Translations under genes and position numbers: made by a program
The notes under the pieces: model-generated
What the model saw: the letters and a program-made list of their open reading frames with translations, nothing else
Told to the model about the DNA's origin: nothing
The model's database searches: none
From: Limnohabitans sp. Rim8
Lineage (GTDB): Bacteria; Pseudomonadota; Gammaproteobacteria; Burkholderiales; Burkholderiaceae_C
NCBI GenBank assembly: GCA_945901045.1
Contig: CAMDKK010000006.1
Location: 1-64,000, forward strand
Length of the DNA stretch: 64,000 nucleotides
Direction of reading: 5' to 3'
In this document: positions 7,067-15,834 of the stretch, piece by piece
How the letters are laid out: each line of letters starts with the position of its first letter
Numbering within the stretch: position 1 is the first letter of the stretch

Positions 7067-9031
7067 TTACCTGAAGCGGGCCTCATTCGGTTTCGTCATC
7101 CCAACGATGCCGTTTCGGGTGACCATTTCGGCGACGCGTTGTCCCAGTGGGTTGTTGGATTGCACAGCAATGAGTGCTTCGCGAGGAGTCAGCGCGTTGC
7201 CATCCCATTTAAGTTGGGGCTTGTCCAGCAAAGCCTCAGGCATGCTGGCGCAGAACGCCGCCAATCTAGCCGATGCGCTTGAGTCGGCTTCACCCCAATG
7301 GTCCATCAGTGGTGGCTTGAGGGTCTTCCCTGCGGCATTGGTGGGCAGGGCTTGGGTGAAGACAATGTATTCGGGCACTTCATATGGGGCAAGATGAGCC
7401 GCGCAATGCTCTCTTACCTGCTTCGCGGTAATGCTGTGTCCAGGCTTGAGCACCAGCACAGCCTTCAGTCGCTCCGAGAACAGGTGATCAGGCACACCGA
7501 CCACTGCAGCTCGGAGTATGGCGGTGTTCAGATACAGTTTGTTTTCGACCTCAATGCAGTAAATATTCTGGCCGCCGCGCACCACCATATCTTTCTTGCG
7601 GTCCAGCAGCCAGAGGTATCCTTCCTCGTCGATCTTGGCCCAGTCGCCGCTGAGCACGAAGCCGTCCTTGCGAAAGACCTCCGACGTTTTGCCTGGCTCA
7701 TCCCAATAGCCTGCGTTAGTCTGCTGTCCGCGGTAGGCCACCTCGCCGATTTGGTTGGGCTCTGTGAGCTCGTTTCCATGGTCATCGAAGATGGCGATGT
7801 CGGTATTGGGTGTCGCCAGCCCGCAGCTTGTAATCTTTCGAATCGCGTCCTCGGTGGGAAGCGCAAAACCCAGTGCGGTGCTTTCCGATACGCTTCCTCC
7901 GTTGACCATCGCCACCGGAGAAAAGCATTGTTGAAGCTGATTGATGTATGTTTCTGAAGCTGCATGTCCGCCAAAGAGTATTTTCTTCAGCGATGAGCTG
8001 TCATGCTTGCCGAAGTCAGGGTGATTCATCATCATCCAAAGCATGATCGGTGCAGCCACGGCCCAAGTGGCGCGTTCGGACTCGATCAGCTTGAGGGCTT
8101 GCAGTGGCTCGAAGGCACGCATGACCACGCATTTGCCGCCCGTCAGCAGCGCCGGCATGAAGTCTGTGTATACAGCGGTGTTATGGTACAGAGGCGGCAT
8201 GCAAATATTGATATCGTCGACGCTCAGGCCTTTGGCCGCATGGACAATGTTTTGCGCACAGCCCAGGGCGTTGATATGCATGGCCATAGTGCCCTTAGGC
8301 ACGCCTGTAGTTCCCGAGGTGAAAGAGATTGCGCACAGGTCCCACTCATCGATGCTGGCCTGCGAAAATGATTCCTGACCCTCGCGATTGAGTTCAGCAA
8401 AGCCCAGCGTACCCGGTGCGGCAACGTCGCCAACCATGAACGCTGACTCAACGCTGTGTAAATTGCCGCGGACTGATTCGAGCTTGTCATTCCATATATC
8501 GGGTGACACCACGATTCCTTTGGCACTGACCTTGTTTATCTGAGCGGCCAAGCCTTCTGCGGTGAGGCCAAGATTCACAGGTACTGCTATGCCACCTAAA
8601 GAAACGATGGCCATGTAAGCAATGACATATTCTGGGCAGCCAAGCGTTAGAAGGCACAACCGGTCGCCCTTTTCGAAGCCATGATCTCTCTTCAGGCGAG
8701 CGGCCACGCGTTGTACCTGCTGTCCCACTTGTCGCCAGGTAAGCCGTTGACCGCTCGGGTGAAAAACATAGGCTTCGCGGTTGGGATAACGCACCACGTT
8801 GGCGGCCAGTAATTCGACAATGTTTGCTGGCCGTTGCTTGTAGGCCCAAATTTCGGTGCCTTCCCAGGCGATACCGCGACCGAGCGGCGCCGTGATCCGC
8901 TCCACCTGGGCGCCCAGTTCAGGATAAACATCGCGCCAGGATTTGCATGTACCGCGGGTGGGTCCTTGGATGTCAGATGCACTCATGATGGACTTATATG
9001 GCGCCTTAACTGAACTGAAAAGACTGGCCAT
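7067..9031 (-). CDS. AMP-dependent acyl-CoA synthetase/ligase
   Basis: ATP- and CoA-dependent ligase of the ANL superfamily that activates a carboxylic acid as its acyl-CoA. The P-loop SFTSGTTGVPKG, the later GDWAKIDEEGYLW segment, the hinge DRKKDMVVRGGQNIY and the C-terminal lysine region AAGKTLKPPL are all present. The frame opens as far up as 9109 (GTG). Starts at 9031 (MASLFSS, with AGAAAGGA close in front) or 8986 (MSASDIQ) are more plausible and give 654 or 639 residues, somewhat longer than the usual 520-560. It is divergent from the thiolase-P450 pair, probably sharing a control region. The substrate is unknown; a branched, terpenoid or aromatic acid would fit the neighbours. Confidence 0.87.
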   Translation of the reverse strand: MASLFSSVKAPYKSIMSASDIQGPTRGTCKSWRDVYPELGAQVERITAPLGRGIAWEGTEIWAYKQRPANIVELLAANVVRYPNREAYVFHPSGQRLTWRQVGQQVQRVAARLKRDHGFEKGDRLCLLTLGCPEYVIAYMAIVSLGGIAVPVNLGLTAEGLAAQINKVSAKGIVVSPDIWNDKLESVRGNLHSVESAFMVGDVAAPGTLGFAELNREGQESFSQASIDEWDLCAISFTSGTTGVPKGTMAMHINALGCAQNIVHAAKGLSVDDINICMPPLYHNTAVYTDFMPALLTGGKCVVMRAFEPLQALKLIESERATWAVAAPIMLWMMMNHPDFGKHDSSSLKKILFGGHAASETYINQLQQCFSPVAMVNGGSVSESTALGFALPTEDAIRKITSCGLATPNTDIAIFDDHGNELTEPNQIGEVAYRGQQTNAGYWDEPGKTSEVFRKDGFVLSGDWAKIDEEGYLWLLDRKKDMVVRGGQNIYCIEVENKLYLNTAILRAAVVGVPDHLFSERLKAVLVLKPGHSITAKQVREHCAAHLAPYEVPEYIVFTQALPTNAAGKTLKPPLMDHWGEADSSASARLAAFCASMPEALLDKPQLKWDGNALTPREALIAVQSNNPLGQRVAEMVTRNGIVGMTKPNEARFR

Positions 9032-9263
9032 ATCCTTTCTCAAAGTTGGGTTGATAAATGGGGTTCTTCTTTCATCAAGTCGCTTGCATTGAAGCATTTG
9101 ACCTGACACAATTTAGACTCGTCTGTGAATCTCTTTTTGGTTCAAAATTGTCCATTACAAAAGGAACTTTATGCGATTCGAATCACGAGCAAATAACTTA
9201 ACTTTTAGACATGAGCCGCACATTTTTTTGCTGCACTCAATTATCAGCTTGGGCACTTAAACC

Positions 9264-10523
9264 ATGATCGATGTCTACGTCATTGGAACGGGTTGTACGC
9301 CATTTGGCAAGCACGCCGATCGGTCTTTTTCCGATTTGGCCCAGTGGGCCTACACAGACGCGGTCGAAGACGCGGGCCTTTCAATGACCGATACATCGAT
9401 GATTGAACAAGCTTGGTTTGGCAACTGCGGCATGGGGCAGTGGGGGCAAGGAGGCATTCGTGGGCAGGTGTGTTTCACACCCATGGTGCAAGCAGGCCTG
9501 TTCCCGGAGCGAGTGCCTATGGTCAATGTTGAGGGTGGATGCGCCACCGCTTCACTTGCTTTTCATGGCGCATGGAAAGATATTTTGTCCGGTCAGTGTC
9601 AAGTCAGCCTGGCTTTGGGCGTGGAAAAACTCATTAGCCCTGACCGACCCGAACGCACCGCTGAAATTTTTGGTACAGGAATTGATCAACTCGAACCGCA
9701 GCGATGGCAAGACTACTACCGGCGAGCCGGAGAAGTGGCGGGCAAGGCGTTTGTCATGGCGCCTGGCCGCACTGTTTATATGGACACCTATGCAATGCAA
9801 GCGGCTTGGCATATGAAGACCTACGGCACCACCCAAAGACAAATTGCGGTAGGCGCGGCTAAAAACCATCACCACGGCAGTCTCAACCCGAAGGCACAAT
9901 ACCAATTCGAACTCACCGTCGAAGAAGTGTTGGCCGACCGCGAGATCAGTTGGCCTCTGACACGGGCCATGTGCTCTCCTTTGGGGGATGGTGCGGCCGC
10001 CGCTATTTTGTGTTCTGAGGCGGCTCTGGCCAACTTCTCTCAGGAGGCCCGTTCCCGTGCAGTCAAGGTGCGCACCATTGAGCTGTCTGGGGGCAAATAC
10101 CGCGCCTTGGATGAACCCGGTTTGTCGCGTATTGCAGCAGATAAAGCCTATGCGCGTACCGGTTTGAATCCCCAGGACATTGATTTAATCGAGTTGCACG
10201 ATGCCACTTCTTTTTGCGAAATCTACCAACTGGAGATGCTGCGCCTTTGCCCACTTGGGCAAGGCGGACGTTTTGTGGAGTCAGGGGAAACCGCCTTGGG
10301 TGGGCGATTACCTGTGAATATGTCTGGGGGTTTGGTTTCAAAAGGCCATCCCGTGGGAGCCACCGGCTTGTCGATGGTCCATGAAATGTGTTTGCAATTG
10401 CGGCAAGAGGCCGGTCCGCGTCAAGTCAGCAGCGCATCTTTAGGCCTGATTGAAAATGGTGGCGGGGTGTTGGGTTTTGATGAAGCTGCTTGTGCTGTGA
10501 CGATTTTGGAAAAAAACAAATGA
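9264..10523 (+). CDS. Thiolase family protein (SCP-x / acetyl-CoA acetyltransferase-like)
   Basis: Thiolase-fold enzyme, 419 residues, likely cleaving a 3-ketoacyl-CoA with CoA. The nucleophile is Cys93 in VEGGCATASLA. The histidine motif is SKGHPVGATG near the C-terminus, and IELHDATSFCEIY corresponds to the ELHD motif of sterol-carrier-type thiolases. The usual C-terminal CxGGG cysteine loop is replaced by ENGGGVLGFDE, again as in SCP-x-type proteins. Such thiolases often work with a DUF35/OB-fold partner, which is not next to it. The stop overlaps the P450 start by 4 bases, so the two are coupled. A role in side-chain or branched-chain beta-oxidation is inferred. Confidence 0.85.
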   Translation: MIDVYVIGTGCTPFGKHADRSFSDLAQWAYTDAVEDAGLSMTDTSMIEQAWFGNCGMGQWGQGGIRGQVCFTPMVQAGLFPERVPMVNVEGGCATASLAFHGAWKDILSGQCQVSLALGVEKLISPDRPERTAEIFGTGIDQLEPQRWQDYYRRAGEVAGKAFVMAPGRTVYMDTYAMQAAWHMKTYGTTQRQIAVGAAKNHHHGSLNPKAQYQFELTVEEVLADREISWPLTRAMCSPLGDGAAAAILCSEAALANFSQEARSRAVKVRTIELSGGKYRALDEPGLSRIAADKAYARTGLNPQDIDLIELHDATSFCEIYQLEMLRLCPLGQGGRFVESGETALGGRLPVNMSGGLVSKGHPVGATGLSMVHEMCLQLRQEAGPRQVSSASLGLIENGGGVLGFDEAACAVTILEKNK

Positions 10524-11740
10524 TGACAGCAATCGATTGGCATCCAGAAGACCCGGCCACTTTGGCCAACCCCTATCCTGTTTTTAATCGCATGCGTGAT
10601 GAGGACCCATGCCACTGGAGCCCACGATTGCGCAGTTGGGTGCTGACTTGTTATGCAGATGCAAAGGCCGTTTGTCTGGACAAAGACAGTTTATCGTCAG
10701 ACCGTTTGCGGCCATTTTTTGAGACCTTGCCTGGTCCTGAAGCGCAGCGCATTGGCAGCATCATGCGGTATTTATCATTGTGGATGGTCTTTAAAGATCC
10801 GCCTGAACACACCCGACTGAGAAAGCTCACCAGCAAGGTGTTTAATGCCAAGTCCATGCTGGCGATGCGGCCCGAAGTAGAGAACATTGCAGACTGGTTA
10901 ATTGAGCGTTTTCGTGACAAAGATGAATTCGACTTTATTGCTGAGTTTGCCGGACCCCTGCCCTGTTTGGTGATCATGGCTTTACTCGGTGTGGCGCGTG
11001 AAGATTTGTCTAACATTAAACGCATGTCTGACGACATAGCTTTGTTCATCGGCTCGTCGCGCACATCGGCTGAAAAATACGACACCGCAGAACATGCCAC
11101 CCAAGAAATGGCTTCCTTTTTTCGAGACCTGATCGCCAATCGACGAGCCCATCCTCAATCCGATTTGATCACCGAGTTGGTTCAACTGCGCGATGGGGAA
11201 GACCAGTTGAGCGAAGACGAACTTGTGGCCACGTGCATTCTGTTGTTATTTGCTGGCCATGAGACCACCACCAACCACATTGCCAACGGCATGTTGTCAT
11301 TGATGCGTTTCCCCGATCAAATGGACAAATTACGCCAAAATCCTGATTTGAGTGCCGCCGCCGTCGAGGAGTTGCTGCGCTATGAAGGCCCATCAGGCGC
11401 ACAGGTGCGTTTGGTTGCCAAGCCTTACGAACTGCACGGTAAAACATTGCAACCCGGTGAGCGCGTATTCGTGATGCTCAACGCCGCCAACCGTGACCCT
11501 AGGGCGTATGCCAACGCCGATCAACTCGACTTGGAGCGCAATGGTGTGGCCCATCTCACCTTTGGTTTTGGTACGCACATTTGTTTGGGTTTTCCGTTGG
11601 CTCGGATTGAGGGGCAGGTGGCATTTCCTAAAGTCCTCAAGGCCTTTGCCCACATGGAACCAGTAGGCCAACAAAGCTGGCTCAAGTCGTTGGTGTTTCG
11701 TGGCATGCATGACTTGCAGGTGCGTGTCAAACGCAGCTAA
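10520..11740 (+). CDS. Cytochrome P450
   Basis: Soluble class I bacterial P450, 406 residues from the ATG at 10520, which overlaps the thiolase stop by 4 bases. An in-frame start at 10490 is rejected for that reason. The I-helix oxygen-activation motif is FAGHETTTN (Glu248-Thr249), the K-helix ExxR is EELLR, and the haem-binding loop is FGFGTHICLG with the iron ligand Cys355. The FKDPPEHTRLRKL segment is typical of CYP107/CYP125-like bacterial enzymes. No ferredoxin or ferredoxin reductase gene is adjacent, so redox partners must come from elsewhere. Co-expression with a thiolase suggests hydroxylation of a compound then degraded as a CoA ester. Confidence 0.92.
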   Translation: MMTAIDWHPEDPATLANPYPVFNRMRDEDPCHWSPRLRSWVLTCYADAKAVCLDKDSLSSDRLRPFFETLPGPEAQRIGSIMRYLSLWMVFKDPPEHTRLRKLTSKVFNAKSMLAMRPEVENIADWLIERFRDKDEFDFIAEFAGPLPCLVIMALLGVAREDLSNIKRMSDDIALFIGSSRTSAEKYDTAEHATQEMASFFRDLIANRRAHPQSDLITELVQLRDGEDQLSEDELVATCILLLFAGHETTTNHIANGMLSLMRFPDQMDKLRQNPDLSAAAVEELLRYEGPSGAQVRLVAKPYELHGKTLQPGERVFVMLNAANRDPRAYANADQLDLERNGVAHLTFGFGTHICLGFPLARIEGQVAFPKVLKAFAHMEPVGQQSWLKSLVFRGMHDLQVRVKRS

Positions 11741-11963
11741 TTTTGAGTTTTTTTTGAATACTATTGAGGCAAATAAAACCAAAATATTGCACGGCTACAT
11801 CCGCCTTCAGCTCCCCATTGCAAGCCGGATGCGGGTCACCGGTCTGGATCAGTAAAAGAAGGGTTAACCATCAGTTATTTTCTTGCGTTTAGACGAATAA
11901 TTTCCAATCAGGGTTTGACCCTGAGCAGCAAATCGCAGATCACCCTGTCTAAAGGATTTCCTC

Positions 11964-12422
11964 ATGAGTTCCGTTTCTTTCACCATCAATGGCAAAGCCG
12001 CCAAGCTTGAAGTTGAGCCTAAAACCCCCTTGCTTTGGGTGATACGAGAGCATTTGAATCTCACCGGCACCAAGTTTGGTTGTGGCATCGCTGCATGCGG
12101 CGCCTGCACTGTGCATATCAATGGTCAAGCGGTTCGCTCATGTGCTGTCCCTGCCAATAGCATTGCAGGTAAAACTGTGACCACCATTGAAGGCCTCTCT
12201 TCGGATGGTAACCATCCCTTGCAACGTGCATGGGTAGCGGAACAAGTCCCCCAATGCGGTTACTGTCAGTCAGGCCAAATCATGCAAGCAGCCACTTTGC
12301 TTGCTAAAAATAAAAAACCCACGCATCAACAAATTGTGCAACACATGGATGGCAATATTTGTCGTTGTGGCACCTACAGCCGAATTGTCAAAGCCATTCA
12401 ACGTGCATCGAAAGAGGTGTAA
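11964..12422 (+). CDS. (2Fe-2S)-binding subunit of molybdenum hydroxylase, isoquinoline 1-oxidoreductase alpha-like
   Basis: Small iron-sulfur subunit, 152 residues, of a xanthine-oxidase-family enzyme. Both clusters are complete: the N-terminal ferredoxin type at Cys40, Cys45, Cys48, Cys60, and the C-terminal type at Cys98, Cys101, Cys133, Cys135 (QCGYC and CRCG). A Shine-Dalgarno AAAGGA precedes the ATG. Three bases separate it from the large subunit gene. Two-subunit enzymes without a FAD subunit (IorAB, aldehyde dehydrogenases of acetic acid bacteria, nicotinate dehydrogenase) pass electrons to cytochromes or the respiratory chain. The 223 bases upstream hold no gene; they include a T8 run after the P450 stop but no clear hairpin. 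Its codons are visibly richer in A and T than the P450 gene. Confidence 0.93.
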   Translation: MSSVSFTINGKAAKLEVEPKTPLLWVIREHLNLTGTKFGCGIAACGACTVHINGQAVRSCAVPANSIAGKTVTTIEGLSSDGNHPLQRAWVAEQVPQCGYCQSGQIMQAATLLAKNKKPTHQQIVQHMDGNICRCGTYSRIVKAIQRASKEV

Positions 12423-12425
12423 GCA

Positions 12426-14654
12426 ATGAATACAACTCAAACTCAAAAGACGCCAGATGGGCACATCAAGCGCAGACATTTTTTAGCGGGTGCGGGGGGC
12501 CTCACTTTTGCTATTGGCTTGAGTGAAGGGCTGATCACGGGTGCATTTGCACAATCCAACGACAGCAAAGCGAGTCTGTCTGCATGGGTCACCATTGGTT
12601 ACGACGACACCATCAGCATCATGACGCCAACGGGTGAAATGGGGCAAGGAACGCTCACTGCATTGCCTTTGATTCTTGCAGAAGAACTTGATGCCGATTG
12701 GTCGCGTGTGAAGCCAGAATATGCGCCACCGAAGCCCCAAATATTTGGAAATCCCCATCCCATCTTAAATGGCGGTCAAGCGACGCTTGCAAGCATTGCG
12801 GTTCCAGGCTACTTCACAAAAATGCGAATTGCTGGCGCACAAGCGCGACGAATATTGATGGATGCTGTAGCGCAAAAATGGAATGTGCCCCTCAGTGAAC
12901 TCAGCACCGAACCCAGCACAGTGGTTCATGCCAGCAGTGGTCGCAAAATTCGTTACGGTGAAATAGCCCGCTTTGCAACCATGCCAGCTGAAGCCCCCAA
13001 GATCAGTGAAGAAGATCTCAAGCCTGCCAATCGATTCCGATTGATAGGAAATAAAAGCATCGGTCGTCTGGATGTTCCTTCCAAGGTGAATGGCACTGCG
13101 CAATATGGAATCGACGTGCAAGTACCTGGAATGGTGTTTGCATCGGTTTTGGAATCCCCCATGGAAGGTGCAAAGCCTGATTTTGTTTACAGCGCCGATG
13201 CATTGGATATTCCTGGTGTTTTACAAGTCTTGCCATTGCCATTTGGTGTGGCCGTCATTGGCACCACTGTAGAGGCCACACGCGCAGGTCGAAATGCATT
13301 AAAAATCCAGACCACTTGGAATACCTCCGGTACGGTTGCTTCAATTTTTGATTCTGAGCTTGCAAAACCTGCCTATGAGCGGCATGCCAAGGACCCACAA
13401 GCCAAGCCATTGGATCATTTCAAACGTGGAGACGCCTCCACCTCATTGCAAAGCGCGAATAAGATCATTGAAAGCAGTTATTGGACCGAGCATTGCTATC
13501 ACGCACAAATGGAGCCCATGAATTGCGTTGCACATGTTGCTGCAGATGAAAAATCTGCTGAGCTGTGGGTGGGCACTCAAACACCGTTTTTAGCAACAGT
13601 GGTCGCTGCGGGTATTCTCAAAACTACACCCGACAAAATACGACTCAACCAACAACTCATGGGTGGTGGTTTCGGTAGAAGAATTGCAGCAGACATCATT
13701 GCACAGACCGTTGTCATTGCGAATGCCATTAAAAAACCTGTCAAGCTCATTTTGAGTCGCGAAGACGATATGGCCGCCGCACGCCCTCGCCCGATGACCT
13801 TCCATCGCATGCAAGCGGCGTTGGATTCACAAGGTCAATTGGTCGGTTGGCACCACCGAATCGTTGCAGAAAATGTGGATGCACTTGCCGCACCACCCCG
13901 ATTTACTGCACGCGGAGGTCGAGACTATATTGGTTGGAATGGAATGGAAATTCCGTACTACAACGTACCCAACGTCATGGCGGAGGGCGTACGCGAAATC
14001 CGTGGCATGCGCGTTCAACCCTTGCGTGGCATTGGCTCGGGCCACAATAAATTTGCAGTTGAGTGCTTTGTTGATGAACTTGCAACAGCCCGCAATATGG
14101 ACCCACTCGCTATGCGACTTGACTTGACTCAACAAGAACCAAGAGCCCAAGCAGTTCTTCAAGCGGTTGCAGAAATGGCCGATTGGAAAAAACCCCGCCA
14201 GGGTCGTGCGCTGGGTTTGGCTTTGGGTGAATATCATGGCACTTTTTCAGCAGGCATTGTTGAAGTCTCTCTCAACAAAAGTTCTGGAAAAATCAAAGTA
14301 CATCAAATCTGGTTGACCGTTGATCCTGGTTTAGTGATACAGCACGACAATGTTTTGGCGCAACTTGAAGGTGGCGCAGTGTATGGTTTGTCATTGGCCT
14401 TAATTGAAGAACTCAACATTCAAAAAGGCGCCGTTGTACAGTCTAATTTCAACGATTACCCTGTTCTGAGAATGAGTGACATGCCAGAAATACATACACG
14501 CATTGTTTCATCCAACGCACCGCCAACAGGCATGGGCGAGATAGGTGTTTTACCTATCGCCCCAGCTATTTCAAACGCAATTTTTCAGCTGACAGGTAAA
14601 CGTTTGAATCATCTACCCATGTCGCCGAAACGCGTTAAAAAAGTAATAACTTAA
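12426..14654 (+). CDS. Molybdopterin-binding subunit, isoquinoline 1-oxidoreductase beta-like, Tat-exported
   Basis: Catalytic large subunit, 742 residues, full length for the IorB group. It begins with a twin-arginine signal KRRHFLAGAGG (Arg16-Arg17), a hydrophobic stretch and a cleavage-like AFAQ. The holoenzyme is therefore probably exported folded, with the iron-sulfur subunit riding along. Molybdopterin-binding motifs include GEMGQGTLTALP, GGGFGRR and, near the end, TGMGEIGVLP with the catalytic-type glutamate. It hydroxylates an N-heterocycle or oxidises an aldehyde; the sequence does not say which. No molybdenum cofactor chaperone is adjacent, although a MoxR/CoxE-like pair lies 27 kb away. 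Only 10 bases separate its stop from the convergent Bug gene, where GAATCAG/CTGATTC (14662-14688) could form a weak hairpin. Confidence 0.92.
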   Translation: MNTTQTQKTPDGHIKRRHFLAGAGGLTFAIGLSEGLITGAFAQSNDSKASLSAWVTIGYDDTISIMTPTGEMGQGTLTALPLILAEELDADWSRVKPEYAPPKPQIFGNPHPILNGGQATLASIAVPGYFTKMRIAGAQARRILMDAVAQKWNVPLSELSTEPSTVVHASSGRKIRYGEIARFATMPAEAPKISEEDLKPANRFRLIGNKSIGRLDVPSKVNGTAQYGIDVQVPGMVFASVLESPMEGAKPDFVYSADALDIPGVLQVLPLPFGVAVIGTTVEATRAGRNALKIQTTWNTSGTVASIFDSELAKPAYERHAKDPQAKPLDHFKRGDASTSLQSANKIIESSYWTEHCYHAQMEPMNCVAHVAADEKSAELWVGTQTPFLATVVAAGILKTTPDKIRLNQQLMGGGFGRRIAADIIAQTVVIANAIKKPVKLILSREDDMAAARPRPMTFHRMQAALDSQGQLVGWHHRIVAENVDALAAPPRFTARGGRDYIGWNGMEIPYYNVPNVMAEGVREIRGMRVQPLRGIGSGHNKFAVECFVDELATARNMDPLAMRLDLTQQEPRAQAVLQAVAEMADWKKPRQGRALGLALGEYHGTFSAGIVEVSLNKSSGKIKVHQIWLTVDPGLVIQHDNVLAQLEGGAVYGLSLALIEELNIQKGAVVQSNFNDYPVLRMSDMPEIHTRIVSSNAPPTGMGEIGVLPIAPAISNAIFQLTGKRLNHLPMSPKRVKKVIT

Positions 14655-14664
14655 CGAAATTGAA

Positions 14665-15636
14665 TCAGTCGAATTTGATGCCTGATTCTTTAATAACCTG
14701 GGCCCAGCGCGATTTTTCGCTGGCAATAAAACTGCCCAACGCTTCGGGCTGAGCGGTCCGTACTTCGGTGCCTAGGACGGCCAGTTTTTCGCGCATTTCC
14801 TGAGTCGCCAGGATTTTGCTCATTTCTGCATTCAATTTGCCAATGACATCGCGTGGGGTGCCCGCAGGTGCCAGCAGACCCTGGTAGGAACCTGTCTCAA
14901 AGCCAGGCAAAGTCTCCGCAATCGTTGCCACCTCCGGCGCTGAACCCACCCTTTGTGCGCTCGAGATAGCCAGTGCGCGAATGCGACCTGATTTGACTGT
15001 CGGGTAAGTGGCGAGCATGCCGTTCATGATCACATTGGCCTGACCACTTGCCACATCCGCTACCGCTTGAGAGCCTCCCTTGTAGGGAATGTAGGTCCAA
15101 TTGATGCCGGTGCGCTGGGCAAATGAAATTCCCGCCAAATGGGGTGCCCCGCCTGTACCTGAGATGGCGAAATTGAGCTTGCCCGGGTTGGCCTTGGCAT
15201 AGTCAATCAATTCCTTCACGTTGTTGGCCGGAACCGAGGGGTGAACGCCAAACACGTGGGGTGAATAAGCCACCATGCCAACGGGTGAAAAATCGCGAAC
15301 AGGGTCATAGGGCATGTTGGGATAGACGCTGGGGTTGATTGCCAATGCGCCCACGTCTGAGAGCAACAGGGTGTACCCGTCAGGTGCAGACTTCGCAACA
15401 TGATCAGCGCCTACATTGCCGTTGGCACCGACCCGGTTTTCAACCAGCACCGGCTGGCCCCAGGATTCAGTCAACTTCTGGCCCAAGGAGCGGGCCAAAA
15501 TATCAGAGGTACCCCCTGCAGCAAAAGGCACAATGATGCGGATGGCTTTGGCTGGAAAAGCGGTCTGTGCTTGGATGGTTGTCACAGCCATCAGAGCCAC
15601 GCCAACCAGTGTTGAACAGATTAGTTTCTTGAACAT
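14665..15636 (-). CDS. Bug-family tripartite tricarboxylate transporter substrate-binding protein
   Basis: Periplasmic receptor of the TTT/Bug family, 323 residues from the ATG at 15636 (GGAGA 8 bases upstream), rather than a longer frame opening at 15768. The signal peptide runs to AQTAFPAK. Typical Bug motifs follow: IIVPFAAGGTSDILAR, ENRVGANGNVGA and the APDGYTLL segment, then the YDPVRDFSPV and PYKGGSQAVADV stretches. These proteins bind carboxylic acids such as citrate, aromatic acids and dicarboxylates. No TctA/TctB membrane genes exist in the window, so it is an orphan receptor that relies on a distant permease or serves as a sensor. Confidence 0.93.
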   Translation of the reverse strand: MFKKLICSTLVGVALMAVTTIQAQTAFPAKAIRIIVPFAAGGTSDILARSLGQKLTESWGQPVLVENRVGANGNVGADHVAKSAPDGYTLLLSDVGALAINPSVYPNMPYDPVRDFSPVGMVAYSPHVFGVHPSVPANNVKELIDYAKANPGKLNFAISGTGGAPHLAGISFAQRTGINWTYIPYKGGSQAVADVASGQANVIMNGMLATYPTVKSGRIRALAISSAQRVGSAPEVATIAETLPGFETGSYQGLLAPAGTPRDVIGKLNAEMSKILATQEMREKLAVLGTEVRTAQPEALGSFIASEKSRWAQVIKESGIKFD

Positions 15637-15834
15637 GAAAAGAGTCTCCGGTTTAACTTTTTTGGAATGAACGATGGCCACATATTTCTTTGCTGGGAGC
15701 CCATTGATAACCAGAATCAATAACATCGCCTGCAGCCACCAAATGGCCATCACGGGACTTCGGATCATACAAACTGCAAATCATATTGACCACTGTACAG
15801 ACAGTTTGGGGTTCAAAAGAAGTGAAAACCCTGT

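Noticed and set aside
6874..7074. 66-codon plus-strand frame in the BLUF upstream gap
   Set aside because: It has no Shine-Dalgarno or recognisable sequence, and its end overlaps the acyl-CoA synthetase gene.
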